Below, piece after piece: positions 44,294 to 55,079 of a stretch of 64,000 nucleotides of DNA (positions are counted from its first letter, which is position 1; the number at the start of each line of letters is the position of its first letter). Under the pieces are notes generated by a model, which saw only the letters and a list, made by a program, of their open reading frames with translations, did not search any database and was not told where the DNA came from. Location of the stretch: the NCBI RefSeq assembly GCF_003589595.1, contig NW_020653856.1, forward strand, positions 3,989,574 through 4,053,573. Direction: 5' to 3'. Position numbers and translations under genes: made by a program. The DNA is from Hyposmocoma kahamanoa. Its lineage: Eukaryota; Arthropoda; Insecta; Lepidoptera; Cosmopterigidae.

Positions 44294-44560
44294 ATGAGTA
44301 TTTCTTTGGAATTTTTAGTTGATTCCATTCCAGGCACAGGCAAATATTTGCCAATTCAAATACCCAGTAAGGCTTTAACTACTTTAAAACCTAGCAAGTC
44401 TCAAATGCTATGTTTTGAATTGGTCAAAGTGACTGCGGTCACGAAGCGGACTAGATGTGCCTTACTAGGTTTTAAGGTTTCTAAATCTCTAGTAAATTGT
44501 AGGATTTTGAAGTGGCGGTCACTGCAATTTGGTGAGTAATTACTCAGGGAGTAGAATTCC
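44294..44560. other. Partly palindromic region with an 81-codon frame
   Basis: The plus-strand frame 44294-44539 has no recognised domain. Its DNA contains inverted blocks: 'actttaaaacctagcaag' facing 'cttactaggttttaaggt', and 'agtgactgcggtcac'. I regard it as a decayed foldback, not a gene. Confidence 0.35.
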
Positions 44561-47500
44561 GTTACAAAAAGGTTTTTCGAAAAATTTATCCCTTACTAAG
44601 TTGTGCTTTTGGGCAGCCGAACTGTACTCAGAATGAGCTAAATTTTATTGATTACGTAACAACATGGAGCCGGTATACGACTTTGTTTTTTCAAGCCTTC
44701 GTTCTAATGAATTAGGGTGATTTTGAGATAGGCTGCTATACTAGAAAGTCATCGAAATAATTACAAAGTCGCTAATGACACGTCACTGTAGACTCATGGC
44801 GCTATCTTGAAACACTGACCGACCAGAGGCAGCAATAACATATGACTAGTTTGTATTACAGTTTATAAAAATGACTTGATTTAATTTCTAATTTCATTGA
44901 CGTTAAAGTGACAATTTCGAAAAGTAACGTACGCAATAAAATTCACACATTCCCTGTGCGTGCATCATAACGTAAAATTGCGAAATACAAACTCTATTCG
45001 TTACGGCATCACCATGATGATATGATCCACGACCCTTTATAGATTTAAGGGTTTATCAAAATTAATACGTATGGACCACGAACATTGTGACACTAAGCAT
45101 GTGGTATCAGATGACTTTTTAGTAGGGTTCAAAGTGATAATTATCATGATAATTATATTGATAAATACAATATACTTTGATAATTACCAAATTATGTGGA
45201 ACAAAAATGCTACCACTTGCAATGTCGTGACATGTGTTTGCATCAGAGACGTAGCCAAACATGTGAAATGTCAAAGATTTTTCTTCATGTTATTTTATTT
45301 TTCTCACTGATTGTTATTTTTAGTCCAAAATTAAAGAGAGGAAACGACGAATCAGTATAGATAATTATCAGATATACAGGTTATCTCACAGCTACGACAC
45401 ACGTAAGGAATCTTTTCATGGTGAATGTTTAAAATAATAAGTTGAAAGTTTGTACCCATTAGTAATTTGAAATGATAATCTCAGTTGAGCGCGGCAAAGT
45501 ACAAAATGTCAAATTAAATGTTAAATTTCATGGTCTTCCTTATATTTAAGATGCTGTTATTTATATATATGTGTGAAGAAAACAGTCCTTATGATTGAGG
45601 CTTTCGATCAGTATAGTAAATTCCAGTTTTTTTTTCACATTTTTCGGGTTCGATTCCCGGTTCAAACAGGCTATTATTTAAAAATCTTTGAATGCAGTTC
45701 GACTTGTTTTTAAAATCAAAATGAAGTCTTTTTCTGTAAAATGTTCTGTCTACGGTATTTAAGGTACTTCCCCTCCGTGTGGCATAGCCTGTATATCGCT
45801 TTTGAATGAATGTTGCCAGATTTTCATACATATATGTATAATTGCACATGAGATATTAATTTCTGATTACCAGTCGCACAGGGAATGTGATGTATATATT
45901 TTTTCATATTAAATAGACATTAGGAAATTTAGCTGGGTTTTGGCTTTACTTTGACATTATTTCGCTAGTTTCCCAAAAATATTACTTTTTCCATTTTCAT
46001 AACTTTATTGTTGAAGGAACGATGTGTTTGGAATAATTTGTACAAGTATGTACCATATTTATTCAATTTATTTGTACCAAATTAATATTCACATATTAAT
46101 ACAATTTATTTCATGCATAGAAGTCGTTGCAATGTCACTGGAAGTAAAAACTTGTACAACTTTGTCTTTGGCCCACCTTTTCGGGTGTAGACACATTTGT
46201 TGAAACAAAAGAAACTCGCATAATGGAGAAGTGCATCTGCAAAAGAACCGTCTTTTCAGCTGTAGACAGGTTTGTTGACTCAACTGGTTGACCTGATATT
46301 TTAAAATGGTTCTAATAGTGACACCGAAACTTATAGAAATGCTTATCATACAACTCATATGTACTTGGATGACAAATATCCGTGGGAATGATCTATTTGC
46401 TCTTTCACGTTGGCTTTCCAGAGTAGTGACCTATCTCAAAATTCATGTAATCATCAGCAAGATGGCTTAAAAAACGTCTGCCGCTCAATGTAGACGAAAC
46501 GTACACCATCCCAATGTTGCCATGTGATAATTTTAACCAATGAAAATCTTGGAAAATCAATCACATTAAAATTTAGCATTTTATGAATAAATCTCAGTAA
46601 CAAATTTTTAATTAACCATACAATTTTGACTTATGATATTTCTTTTCCTTTTTCTCTGTTTTAACTGTAGCGCCTACCTTTTGTTTTTTTTCTATTTGGC
46701 TCAACGGTTGACAGGTAGAGAATGCCTTATGACATTAAGCCCGCTATTTGTACATTGTTGTATTGTACACTTTGCGGATGTCAAGTGAAGTTTGTTTACG
46801 TCATGGTTATGAAATAAACATTTTTTTTAATAATAGAACGTGGAATGGAATGCTCTAATTAGTTTTCAACCTTTACAGAATTATAGAAATGGCAACATTT
46901 CAAAACAAATTTCGAATTGAATCATGAAATAAATGGTCAAGGTAATGAAATAAAAAAAAACTTAATAAGGAATACGTGGTGATATTGCGAAGTTTTTTAA
47001 ACGTTCATCAGGGCTCCGTCATTCACTCGAGGTTACGCGATAAGTGCCTACCGCGGAGTGTATCGCCGGCAGAACAAGCGCTCAAAAGGGTGTTGCACGC
47101 ACATTTGAATGGTCGTTCGGCATGTTTCATAAAAAGGATCGTCGCAATTGCGTAATTATTGTTGTATTATATCATTTTATTAAACTTAAACACATTTAAA
47201 TACAAAATAAACATCATCCTCTCCCGTTAGTCGTCCCACTACCGGGCATGGGACCGTCACGCTAACAACCCTAGCGCATTCCGTTCCGCACGATTGCACA
47301 CAACGCGCAACGTTATTTTCACCTCTCTGAGCGCGTGTTTAGGTTCATTTTTCCTCGTATTGAGCGCCTGTTGTCATTAGTCAAATGTAGTAGGCTATTA
47401 TAGCGTAGGTATTTTCGATTTTGTATGAGTGACGTATCTGTCACGTAGTAACTATTAAGTAATCTGTGGTTCAGTATCATATCTTCAATGTCTTGGGTCA

Positions 47501-47698
47501 TGAGAAAGTGTTATCTTACCGGAGTTACCGCTTACGCTTTTTAGAGGAACGAGGCTTTGCTAATTGGAATTATAAGCGGGCCCAAAACCATTAAGCATTC
47601 ATCTTTATTAGATCGTCACGTCAGATAGGGACAACCCTATTGCTGCTTTATTTAAAATCTAAACAGCATTTCCAAGTATATAATAGATCATAAATCGA
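44561..47698. other. Mostly unassigned AT-rich DNA
   Basis: Only scraps are recognisable: a LINE C-terminal peptide trace (YLDDKYPW) at about 46350-46400 on the plus strand, and a perfect B-box-like 'cgggttcgattcccgg' at 45647-45662 without a matching A box or cloverleaf. No exon of PTEN or another gene was found. Confidence 0.35.
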
Positions 47699-47872
47699 TT
47701 ACGACCTCAGTGGCCCAAGTTTTACTGTGGGCGCTGGATGCGGAGATTCCGGGTTAGATTGGTTCTGGTCTGGGTGTCCCAGAGTGAATTCCGTTGCTCT
47801 GGTGGTAATACAGGCAATCCCCTAGTTTGAGATCATGCAGTTGGTGTGGTTATCTGGCACATTATAACATTA
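47699..47872 (+). mobile_element. SINE-2 copy
   Basis: 'acgacctcagtggcccaag', 'tgtgggcgctggatgcgg', 'ttccgggttagattgg', 'ctggtctgggtgtcccagag', then the tail 'gagatcatgcagttggtgtg'. The B box is damaged. Confidence 0.65.
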
Positions 47873-47963
47873 CGATTATAGCTTAGATACGCCAACCAGC
47901 TCGTCGCTGACGAACGTTGCGACTACGGCGTTCCTTAGGCGAAGTTACTCGGGAGAGTTTTTT

Positions 47964-48425
47964 ACAACCGATTTTAAAAAAGGAGTGTTTTTTTATATAT
48001 GCATGTTACTTTTTTATTATTATTATTACTGGTTATACCTAACACGTAAGAATAAATGAATCAATTCTTAAAATTAAAATACTTTTAAATAAAAAACAGT
48101 AGAAATATATAAATAAAGCATACTTATTAAAAAAAACTACATCTTATTCACGAAATCCGCTTTATTGTTAAAAGTAGGTGTTACGTTATCACTCCGGCGT
48201 TTGTAAACCGATTTCGATTATTCTTCTTTTGTTGGAAATTTTGATGATTCTTTTTTTAGATACCTCAGTATTGGTGCCATTACAGTTTGAAGAAAATATT
48301 TCACCTCTAAGGGTGGCAAAATAGGGGATGGATCCGGTTTCACGCACTTTTCGGTAACCGATTTCCATAGAACTTGGCAAATAGATGTAATTTCACGAAC
48401 TTTTGAGGTTGGTTTTTCTTATAAA
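47964..48425 (+). repeat. Repeat F copy with AT-rich insertion
   Basis: Starts 'aaccgattttaaaaaaggag'. About 160 bp of AT-rich DNA (48010-48175) splits the family sequence, which resumes 'gttacgttatcactccgg' and continues to 'acttttgaggttggttttt'. Confidence 0.7.
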
Positions 48426-48473
48426 GTTATTTAAAAAATTATTGCTTGCACTTATAACCTAGGAGGTACATGT

Positions 48474-48675
48474 GGGCAAGCAGTAGTTTCATGATGCCTA
48501 TCATACCTATTTGTGCAGCTAAGCAGTAATGTGAGCATTACAGCGTTCCGGTTTTGAAGGGAAAGGGGCTGGTGAAATTACAGACAAAGTTCTGAATGGC
48601 ACTGCAACTGTTATGGACAGGCGTGTCGCTTACCATTATGGACACGACTTATTTGTCCCTTCACCAAGCGTAATA
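48474..48675 (+). mobile_element. Repeat A copy, internally deleted
   Basis: Family head, palindrome (cagtaatgtgagcattac) and 3' end are present. The segment between 'gtgaaattacaga' and 'aaagttctgaatggcactg' is missing. Confidence 0.7.
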
Positions 48676-48825
48676 AAAAAAACAAAAATCCCTTCATAGT
48701 AGAAGATCAGGTTCTACAATAATGATAATGCGTCACGATATCGATAATGTGTCGTCGAATTCAGTACCATAAAATATCCATAGTAACGCTCTATCACTGA
48801 GTCAATCCACACTCACTGGGCTTGA

Positions 48826-48960
48826 ATCTCCACAATCTCGGTAGCTCAACAGTTTGTACCGTGGACGTTGAATGTGAAAGTTCCGGGTCCGTTTCCCAGT
48901 AAGACCAATTTGGAAAACAAACTTTTCTCAAGTGGTTCATGGGCCCTACTCTCGTCTTCT
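48826..48960 (+). mobile_element. SINE-2 copy
   Basis: 'caatctcggtagctcaacag', 'accgtggacgttgaatgtg', 'ttccgggtccgtttcccag' (B-box region) and 'aagaccaatttggaaaac'. Confidence 0.6.
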
Positions 48961-49501
48961 CATTATGGATGACCTACGAAACTACAAAAGATGGGCCCGT
49001 TGAAACAATCAAAGCGCGTTATACATTCTTACTGTTGGGTAATATTCCGAAAAGTTTCAAATAGTGGACTTTCAAACGATACATCAAGTAAATAAAATAA
49101 AATCCAAACATATAAGTCAAAAAACTACATAACCAAACATGCATACAAAATCTTCACGGCACTACATGCTAGTTACAGCAAAACGTATTGAAACCAACCA
49201 ATATCAAATATACGGAAACTAACCTTTTTATTAAGCAATAAATGAATATGCAAGTGAATTAAGTGACTTAATACAGAAGTCCACTTATTACTTGTTCTAG
49301 CTCAAGGTGACAGAAGTCATCTGTGAGACTACAAAAACTAAATATAAGTAATATAAATTTAATCAACAAAACTAAAACAATTAGGTATCTATATGAATCT
49401 GGGATGTGATTTACAACTTTAAATTACAATAAAATTAACATAATAACTTATGCCCAATTATATTGCATATACAATTAAATCTCATATTTAAGCAAGTCTA
49501 G

Positions 49502-49831
49502 GGGTCGTATTCTAAAACTCTATTCAATGCTCAAGTCAGGATTGCACTGGCAACACAAGCACTGGAAATACGACCCTAATGGCAGGGACTTGAGTATGAT
49601 TTCGAGTGCTTTAAAACATACTCAAATCCTGACTTAGCATTAAGTAGAGTTCTAGAATACGACCCTTAGGATCGTATTCCAGAACTCTACTCAATACTCA
49701 ATTCAGGACTTGAGTATTGCAGTGAGCACTGAAAATCATAGTCAAGGCCTTGCCATTAGGGTCGTATTTCCAGTGCTTGAAATCTGCTCAAATCCTGACT
49801 TGAGCATTGAGTAGAGTTCTGGAATACGAGC
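49502..49831. mobile_element. Two adjacent MITE-1 copies
   Basis: The first copy is 49502-49665 and the second 49669-49831, separated only by TTA. Both have the long terminal inverted repeat and the internal 'ggaaatacgaccctaatgg' motif in opposite orientations. As at 6617-6842, one copy has inserted at the duplication of the other. Confidence 0.8.
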
Positions 49832-50030
49832 ATTAATTTCTGTGTCAATATGGTAGAAAATCAACAGAATAATTAATAGGGACAATAGGGATCATCTGAA
49901 AAATTTACAATAGCATTGCTAAATGTATATTGGACGGCAGCTTTACTAGATCGCTATTAAACCCATCAAATATTAACTATCATCAGTACTGTTTTTTGCA
50001 TTTTAGTCAAATTTGACTTGGCATAAATTG

Positions 50031-50160
50031 CGGAGCTATGGTAGTCAAGTGGGGAAATTTTTGCTACTAAGTTGAGAAGTTGATGGTTCGAATCTCTGCG
50101 GCAGCATTTACCCTATACCTTTAAGAGGGAGCAGACGAAAAATTCCTAATCTACGATTTG
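50031..50160 (+). mobile_element. tRNA-like SINE head
   Basis: 'gctatggtagtcaagtgg' and 'gatggttcgaatctctgcgg' are spaced as A and B boxes. The B-box core GGTTCGAATC is intact. The sequence between cannot be folded into a good cloverleaf by eye. Confidence 0.45.
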
Positions 50161-50734
50161 ATTTTAGAGGGGTATATTCACTTTAAAGTTAAAAATAAAA
50201 TATTGTATGAGTAACTACACGATATATTCAAGCATAAACACTAATCAGAAACATAAAACAATAAAGTTTCCTCGATAGATAAAAATCACGAAATGACCTC
50301 TAATTTTCACATTTTTTCGATTCATTCTCGAAATGCTACAGGTTATTAGGACAAAAATCAGATAATTAATTATATTTATGCATGATCGAGAACTGTCACT
50401 ACGGATTTTTTTAAATCCCTTTAGTGTTAGAGTTATTCCGCTAAAACGAATTTGGTATTTTAATGCGCAAAATTCAACATCTCACGCTGTCGCATGTCAC
50501 GCGAACTTCAGGCATATATTTGTTTCACAAATTTGGGCGGCAAAACTTTTTTGGCATGCTCCCTCTTAACAACTAAGTTACCTCCCGTTAACCGTAAAAG
50601 AAAAAATCGTGTTGAAAATCTGTATATCAAAGAAGATACACAACACTTAGAAAATGTGAGAAGTCCCTAACCTGTATTGGGCCAGTGTGGCTTAAATTTG
50701 TTCTAAACCCTAATTTTATTTTTGTGAAACCAAA

Positions 50735-50970
50735 TAACAGTACAAACAAGTCCTGGATGGTACCTGGATGGTAACCGACACGCCGTAACAGTTGCAGTGC
50801 TGCTCAGAGCTTTAAATCGCAGACCTGAGGGGCACTGCCATTGCCACCATCACCTTGAGACATAAGTTGACAAGTCCCATGTGCCTGTAATTTCACCAGC
50901 ACTCTTATCCTTCAAAACCGAAACGCGATCAAGCTCACATTACTGCTTGGCGGCAGAAATAAGAAAACAT
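50735..50970 (-). mobile_element. Repeat A copy lacking its ends
   Basis: Minus strand with 'ctgccgccaagcagtaatg', 'aagagtgctggtgaaattac', 'cacatgggacttgtcaac' and 'cactgcaactgttacgg'. Confidence 0.75.
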
Positions 50971-51084
50971 AAAGGAGACTAGTACCCAACAATGGGACAT
51001 ACAAAAAGGTTACTGATCTATTTTATATATACACTTAGTTAATAACTTTGATAAATTTTAAGGAAATGAATATGTTAAATTGTG

Positions 51085-51965
51085 ACAGGTGGGAAGAGTT
51101 ACAATTGAATGCACAGACTTAATAAAATTACACTGTTAAATAGGAGTTCCTTCGATAGTAAGCAAATTATTATAATTTTTTGTCTTATTAAGACATTTAA
51201 TCTTAAAAAAAAAACAGAATTAAAGAACTATTATTACTATTATATACTATTTTTCTTGAAACACTATCTATGACGACATGAAATCAAAGTCACGCAAGTA
51301 AAATGCATTAATAAATTTGAAAAATCCTGCCGCATTCTTAAAGATTATGTGTCATATCAAAATATATCAAATTTTAGAAGTTTTGCTCGTAAATACATAT
51401 AGTTAAAACTAGTGGATACAGATTTTTCGTAAATTTCCTGATACTAAAAATCATCAGGAAAAATGATGTCACTTTTTAATTGTCTTTTTTTATGTGTTAA
51501 AATGTCTTAATTATGAGAAGAATTATAAAAAGTTTGCTTACAAATGATGGATCTACATACAAACAGTGTACTTTTTAGAATTCTATGTATTCAAATGTAA
51601 CTTGTCCCACCTGTCACAAAATGGTGTCCCAATCGTCACAATTTAACACACCAAATGTTAAACCCCGAAATGAAAGCAACTGTTACACCTAGTAAACATC
51701 GTAAGTAAAACTCGAATACATGAAATTACAAACATTTATTAAAAGCAAAAACGTTTAGAAGTGTGTCCCACCCATGGCTGTGACGGGTGGGACACACTTT
51801 CAAATCTTAATATTCACATTCCTATTTACGTGCACAATGCCCAACCAAGCCAAAATAATGACCCTTAGCATAATTGTTACTTTTACAAAAGCAAATGCCA
51901 ATAGATTGCATATTTTTTTATTAAAATAAAAATATATGTGTCATTGTGATGGGTGGGACTTGAAA
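51085..51965. repeat. Region with repeated GTCCCACC / GGTGGGAC motifs
   Basis: The motif occurs at about 51089 (gacaggtggga), 51604 (gtcccacctgtcac), 51768, 51790 and 51953 (gggtgggact) in both orientations. It includes a 14-bp perfect hairpin at 51764-51802. It probably marks the ends and centre of a decayed inverted-repeat element. Confidence 0.45.
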
Positions 51966-52125
51966 TTAGTATTTATTGAACTTGGTGCTTGGTGTAACGG
52001 GCTAGTGTCCGCAACTCGACGTCAAGGCGCCTATTTTGCGTGTGGTAGCATTTATTGAATCTTTAATAACTCCTCACCATTTATACTTCCATGAAATCAC
52101 TTATCACTGTTTTAAAATTCGTAAA

Positions 52126-52398
52126 TTGTATTTTCTTCGACAGTAATAACTTTTTTACAAATAACTGCGAAAATTGTTGCTAACATTATAGGAAAAGATG
52201 CTTCACTATAGATGACAGCACTAATGAACGAAGTGAAAGCGTTAATGAAGACAAAAATACAATAATTGTACAATATCCGAAAAATCTCATTTATTTCTAA
52301 TGATTTGATTTATTGGACGTATTCTAATCATATAATTAAAACCAAATTGTGTAATTTATTTTTTTGAACCGCAGTGTCATTTTCGCTGGAATGACCCT
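52126..52398. mobile_element. MITE-5 solo arm
   Basis: Matches the right arm of the 28.5-29.2 kb foldback ('acagtaataacttttttac', 'cgaaaattgttgctaacatt', 'aaatctcatttatttctaa', 'cgctggaatgaccct'). The left arm is absent. Confidence 0.7.
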
Positions 52399-52427
52399 AA
52401 TATAAAAAACATTGGATTTTAGAACAT

Positions 52428-52492
52428 ATAATGGCGTTTTCAAGTATACAAATTTAATCTGTGGAATAAATGATCATTTGATTTTGACGTTG
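52428..52492 (+). mobile_element. LINE 3' terminal scrap
   Basis: 'gcgttttcaagtatacaaat' and 'ggaataaatgatcatttg' followed by attttgac match the 3' end of the Jockey/CR1-like LINE at 24300-24365. Confidence 0.5.
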
Positions 52493-54402
52493 ATTTTCCC
52501 ATAAAATTACTGGTAAATGTCAATTGTTTAAAGATGCATTGTGCCCAGTTATAAGTTTCACCCAAGTACGAAATGTTTATTTATAATTTGTTCATAATTG
52601 TCCATAATTACACATCTAACCTTGGTTTTGCTTAACTTGAACACATTTCGTTGCATGTTGAACTGGAATATTGTTAATTAATTATCCGTTAATGATTTTA
52701 GACTGTGCTGATATTTAATATTTTTTAATTTTATTAAAATGTTGCAATAATATAACAAATATGTTAATAGAACAATGAACATGAGAATACGTATAAAATT
52801 CCTATGAGCATTAAATTAAAAGACTCCGTACTAATGATAGTAAATAATAATAACTGCAATGAACCGATAGGAAGTATTTGATATAAAACCTATTTCTAAC
52901 TAAGGTGATTGAACTCCATGTTCCGATATTAAAGCCTGGTAAAGAATAATCTATGTAGAACACACTTTTCAATTCACTTCCTTGCACAAAGTACAGAAAT
53001 GTCGCTTCATTTTTGACAGTAAGAGCATTTTAACCTCTCTAAAAGTACTCGAGTTCTGAACGAAAACCTACTAAACACAAACCACAAGCACAGAAAATCT
53101 AGGACTTAAGCGCCATGATCCAATACCCATGCAACAGCATGGTACAGTAATTTAATGCCATGTTTTTTTATTATTGACGCATAATATGGTGAACCCTATG
53201 TACGTTCCAGTAAATTATGTGAAAGTTAACGTGGTATGTTTCATCTAATATTCAATATAAATATTATGTTGTTTGATCGCTGAGTTGTAATAAATATTTA
53301 CCATGAAATTCAGTGAAACACATTTTACTCTTTTATTGCTCTAGGAATGATTTTGCCTTTAGAGATAGTCATTATGTATAACTATTGTATATAATTTGTT
53401 AGAATCAGTATGTACTTAAAAAATTTAATTTAATTTTTAGAATATCAAATTCTTTATCATGAACAGCATGACCGTAGCCAGTAAATAAATTCTTCTAAAT
53501 ATTTACTATTAAAAAAAATACACTAAATTCCATTACCAAAAAACTACATACCTACTAAACATACTTTTTCATGAAAAATATAACATTTGTTAAATTGTGT
53601 AAATTACATAATAAGCAGTTGCTTCAAAATTAAACAGTATATTACTAAAAAAAATTACTAATAAAAGCGGAGGATACAGTTTGAAACACAAGAAAACACG
53701 GCATTGTACAGTAGAGCACTCAGTTTCACACCACAATAACACTTTTTACCTATCTGTATCCATAACATGATTATCAGACAGGTCTGTATACCTAGCTATG
53801 TACTGTAAGCTATGTGTACATAGCTGTAGGTTATGTCTTGTTGCTATGCCAGTTTTTCACTAACTTTGTAGATATAAACACTAATTTCAACATACTAACA
53901 GCCTTCCATGCTATTTACCCAGCCTTTACTACATAAAGTGTACACACTAGTAGCCATTTTTCAAGGCCTTACAGACAACTTTTGACATAATAAGGACCAA
54001 CTGAGTGCTGTCTCTACAAAGACCTTGGAACCCTAATACAACTTGTCAGATGATTGGTTTATACATTTATGACTGAATTATCATACAAATCGCACATTTT
54101 GACACCAGGCTCACCTGTAACCACGAAATTAAACGATTATCGTCGCCTATGCCATCGGGAAAGTGTAGAATGAACTAATTTATAGGTTATAAACCGAGTG
54201 CCCTTGAATACACTAAAAGGATGGTCTAGGTGGGTTATCGGGCCCGCGAGCGCGGTCTCCGGCCAATATTGACTGCGATATCCCTGTACAAACACACTCA
54301 GCGCCAAGGCCGACCCTACTGATAGACAAAAAGACTCACCCATTGTCCGACATCGATCTTACGCCAGGATAATCAAGCTAACACAGATTCACTGCACGAA
54401 AA
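52493..54402 (-). other. Presumed PTEN intron 1, proximal part
   Basis: AT-rich, repeat-poor sequence immediately downstream of the PTEN exon 1 donor. I searched by eye on the minus strand for YIYPNIIAMGFP-like, HYKIYN-like and HCKAGKGRTG-like coding and found none here or elsewhere below 54400. A search by eye can miss a short, diverged exon. The frame at 54137-54343 (-) has no PTEN similarity. Confidence 0.5.
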
Positions 54403-54408
54403 GGATAC
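54403..54408 (-). other. Pten: PTEN exon 1 splice donor
   Basis: The minus strand reads ...GACTTAACCT|GTATCC. The junction leaves the last codon at phase 1 (T + AT gives Tyr of DLT-Y), as in vertebrate PTEN, whose intron 1 also follows this codon position. If the intron were not removed the frame would read a Cys codon and stop ten codons later, consistent with a real donor. Confidence 0.8.
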
Positions 54409-54514
54409 AGGTTAAGTCCAGGTTGAACCCGTCCTTGATATAACGTTTCCGGCGCTTGCTGACGATACCCTTGATAGGGTTGGTCATCTTGATGTTGGAT
54501 ATGGAGTTGGCCAT
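54409..54514 (-). CDS. Pten: PTEN phosphatase, first coding exon
   Basis: Encodes 35 residues plus one base: MANSISNIKM, then TNPIKGIVSKRRKRYIKDGF and NLDLT. The Met at residue 10 aligns with the human start (MTAIIKEIVS...), and the extra leader resembles Drosophila Pten (MANTIS...). PTEN removes the 3-phosphate of PI(3,4,5)P3 and opposes insulin/PI3K-AKT signalling at the plasma membrane. This exon holds the N-terminal PIP2-binding module: the basic cluster KRRKR corresponds to the human RNKRR cluster. The ATG at 54514 has G at -3 and +4, a fair initiation context. The catalytic P-loop and C2 domain would lie in later exons that I did not find in the window. Transcription runs toward lower coordinates. 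Identity is strong by family recognition of the NLDLT and IVSKRRKRY blocks. Confidence 0.9.
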
Positions 54515-54655
54515 GACTGGGTCCGCGCGGCGCGGGAGCAGCTCTGCCGCGGCGCCCTTAGCGGGCCCTCGGCCTCCAGCCGCACCCCCCGCGCCTGTCT
54601 CTCGCTTCTCGGGAGCCTTTCGGTCGCGGCGCCGGCAGCTCACGCAAATACCCAT
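54515..54655 (-). other. Pten: Possible in-frame N-terminal extension of PTEN
   Basis: The PTEN frame is open upstream of the usual ATG back to a TGA at 54739-54737. The first in-frame ATG after that stop is at 54655 and would add 47 residues: MGICVSCRRRDRK, then a Gly/Ala/Arg/Pro-rich linker ending PRRADPV. Gly2 with Ser6 fits the general N-myristoylation pattern, Cys4 and Cys7 could be palmitoylated, and RRR follows. Against use: this ATG has T at -3, an out-of-frame ATG lies just 5' (about 54692), and the region could be 5' UTR. Vertebrate PTEN also has upstream-initiated long forms, which makes extension plausible but not proven. Confidence 0.4.
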
Positions 54656-55075
54656 AAAATAACCTCCGCCGAGCACGGCCTGCCCCGCGCATCGGGCCGG
54701 CGGCGGAGCGCGAGCGTGCAGCTGCCGCGCGCCCGCTCAGCTCGCACCCGCCATGCCTACCGTCCCGTCTGCTGCTCCGACCAGCGCTGCTCCAGGTGCC
54801 AGCCACCGCTAGCCAGCCCGCACCGCACGTCCACGCGCGACAACGATACACAGCCGCCACACCGAGCACCACCGACGCGACACTATAGCATAGCTCCACG
54901 GCGCACCACGCTTATGCACTTGCCGCTCTCGCTTCTAAGCAAGAGAAAACTTATCTCGCGCGAATGGCGTCCATCCTGCGTTTGCACTAGAACACGGCCG
55001 AAGAGAAACAGTTGCACAAGAAAGAAAAGATGGTTACGATGGCCGAAAGTGTAGTTTGCTTCCCATTCGCGCACG
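54515..55075 (-). promoter_or_regulatory. Pten: CpG-rich promoter / 5' UTR block of PTEN
   Basis: GC content jumps sharply, with many CpG in an otherwise AT-rich window. It is sharpest at 54510-54780 and fades by about 55080. It covers the 5' side of PTEN exon 1. Frames of 63-113 codons appear on both strands but are explained by GC-rich composition. No TATA box or initiator could be fixed by eye. Bidirectional activity cannot be excluded. Confidence 0.6.
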
Positions 55076-55079
55076 AGCT

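Noticed and set aside
44294..44539. 81-codon plus-strand frame as a gene
   Set aside because: No recognised domain, and the DNA is partly palindromic, suggesting a decayed foldback.
54137..54343. 68-codon minus-strand frame as PTEN exon 2
   Set aside because: The translation has no similarity to the YIYPNIIAMGFP...HYKIYN segment expected after exon 1.
54558..54899. 113-codon minus-strand and 112-codon plus-strand frames in the CpG-rich block
   Set aside because: GC-rich composition suppresses stop codons, and the translations are Arg/Ala/Pro-rich without domains. They overlap the PTEN 5' region.
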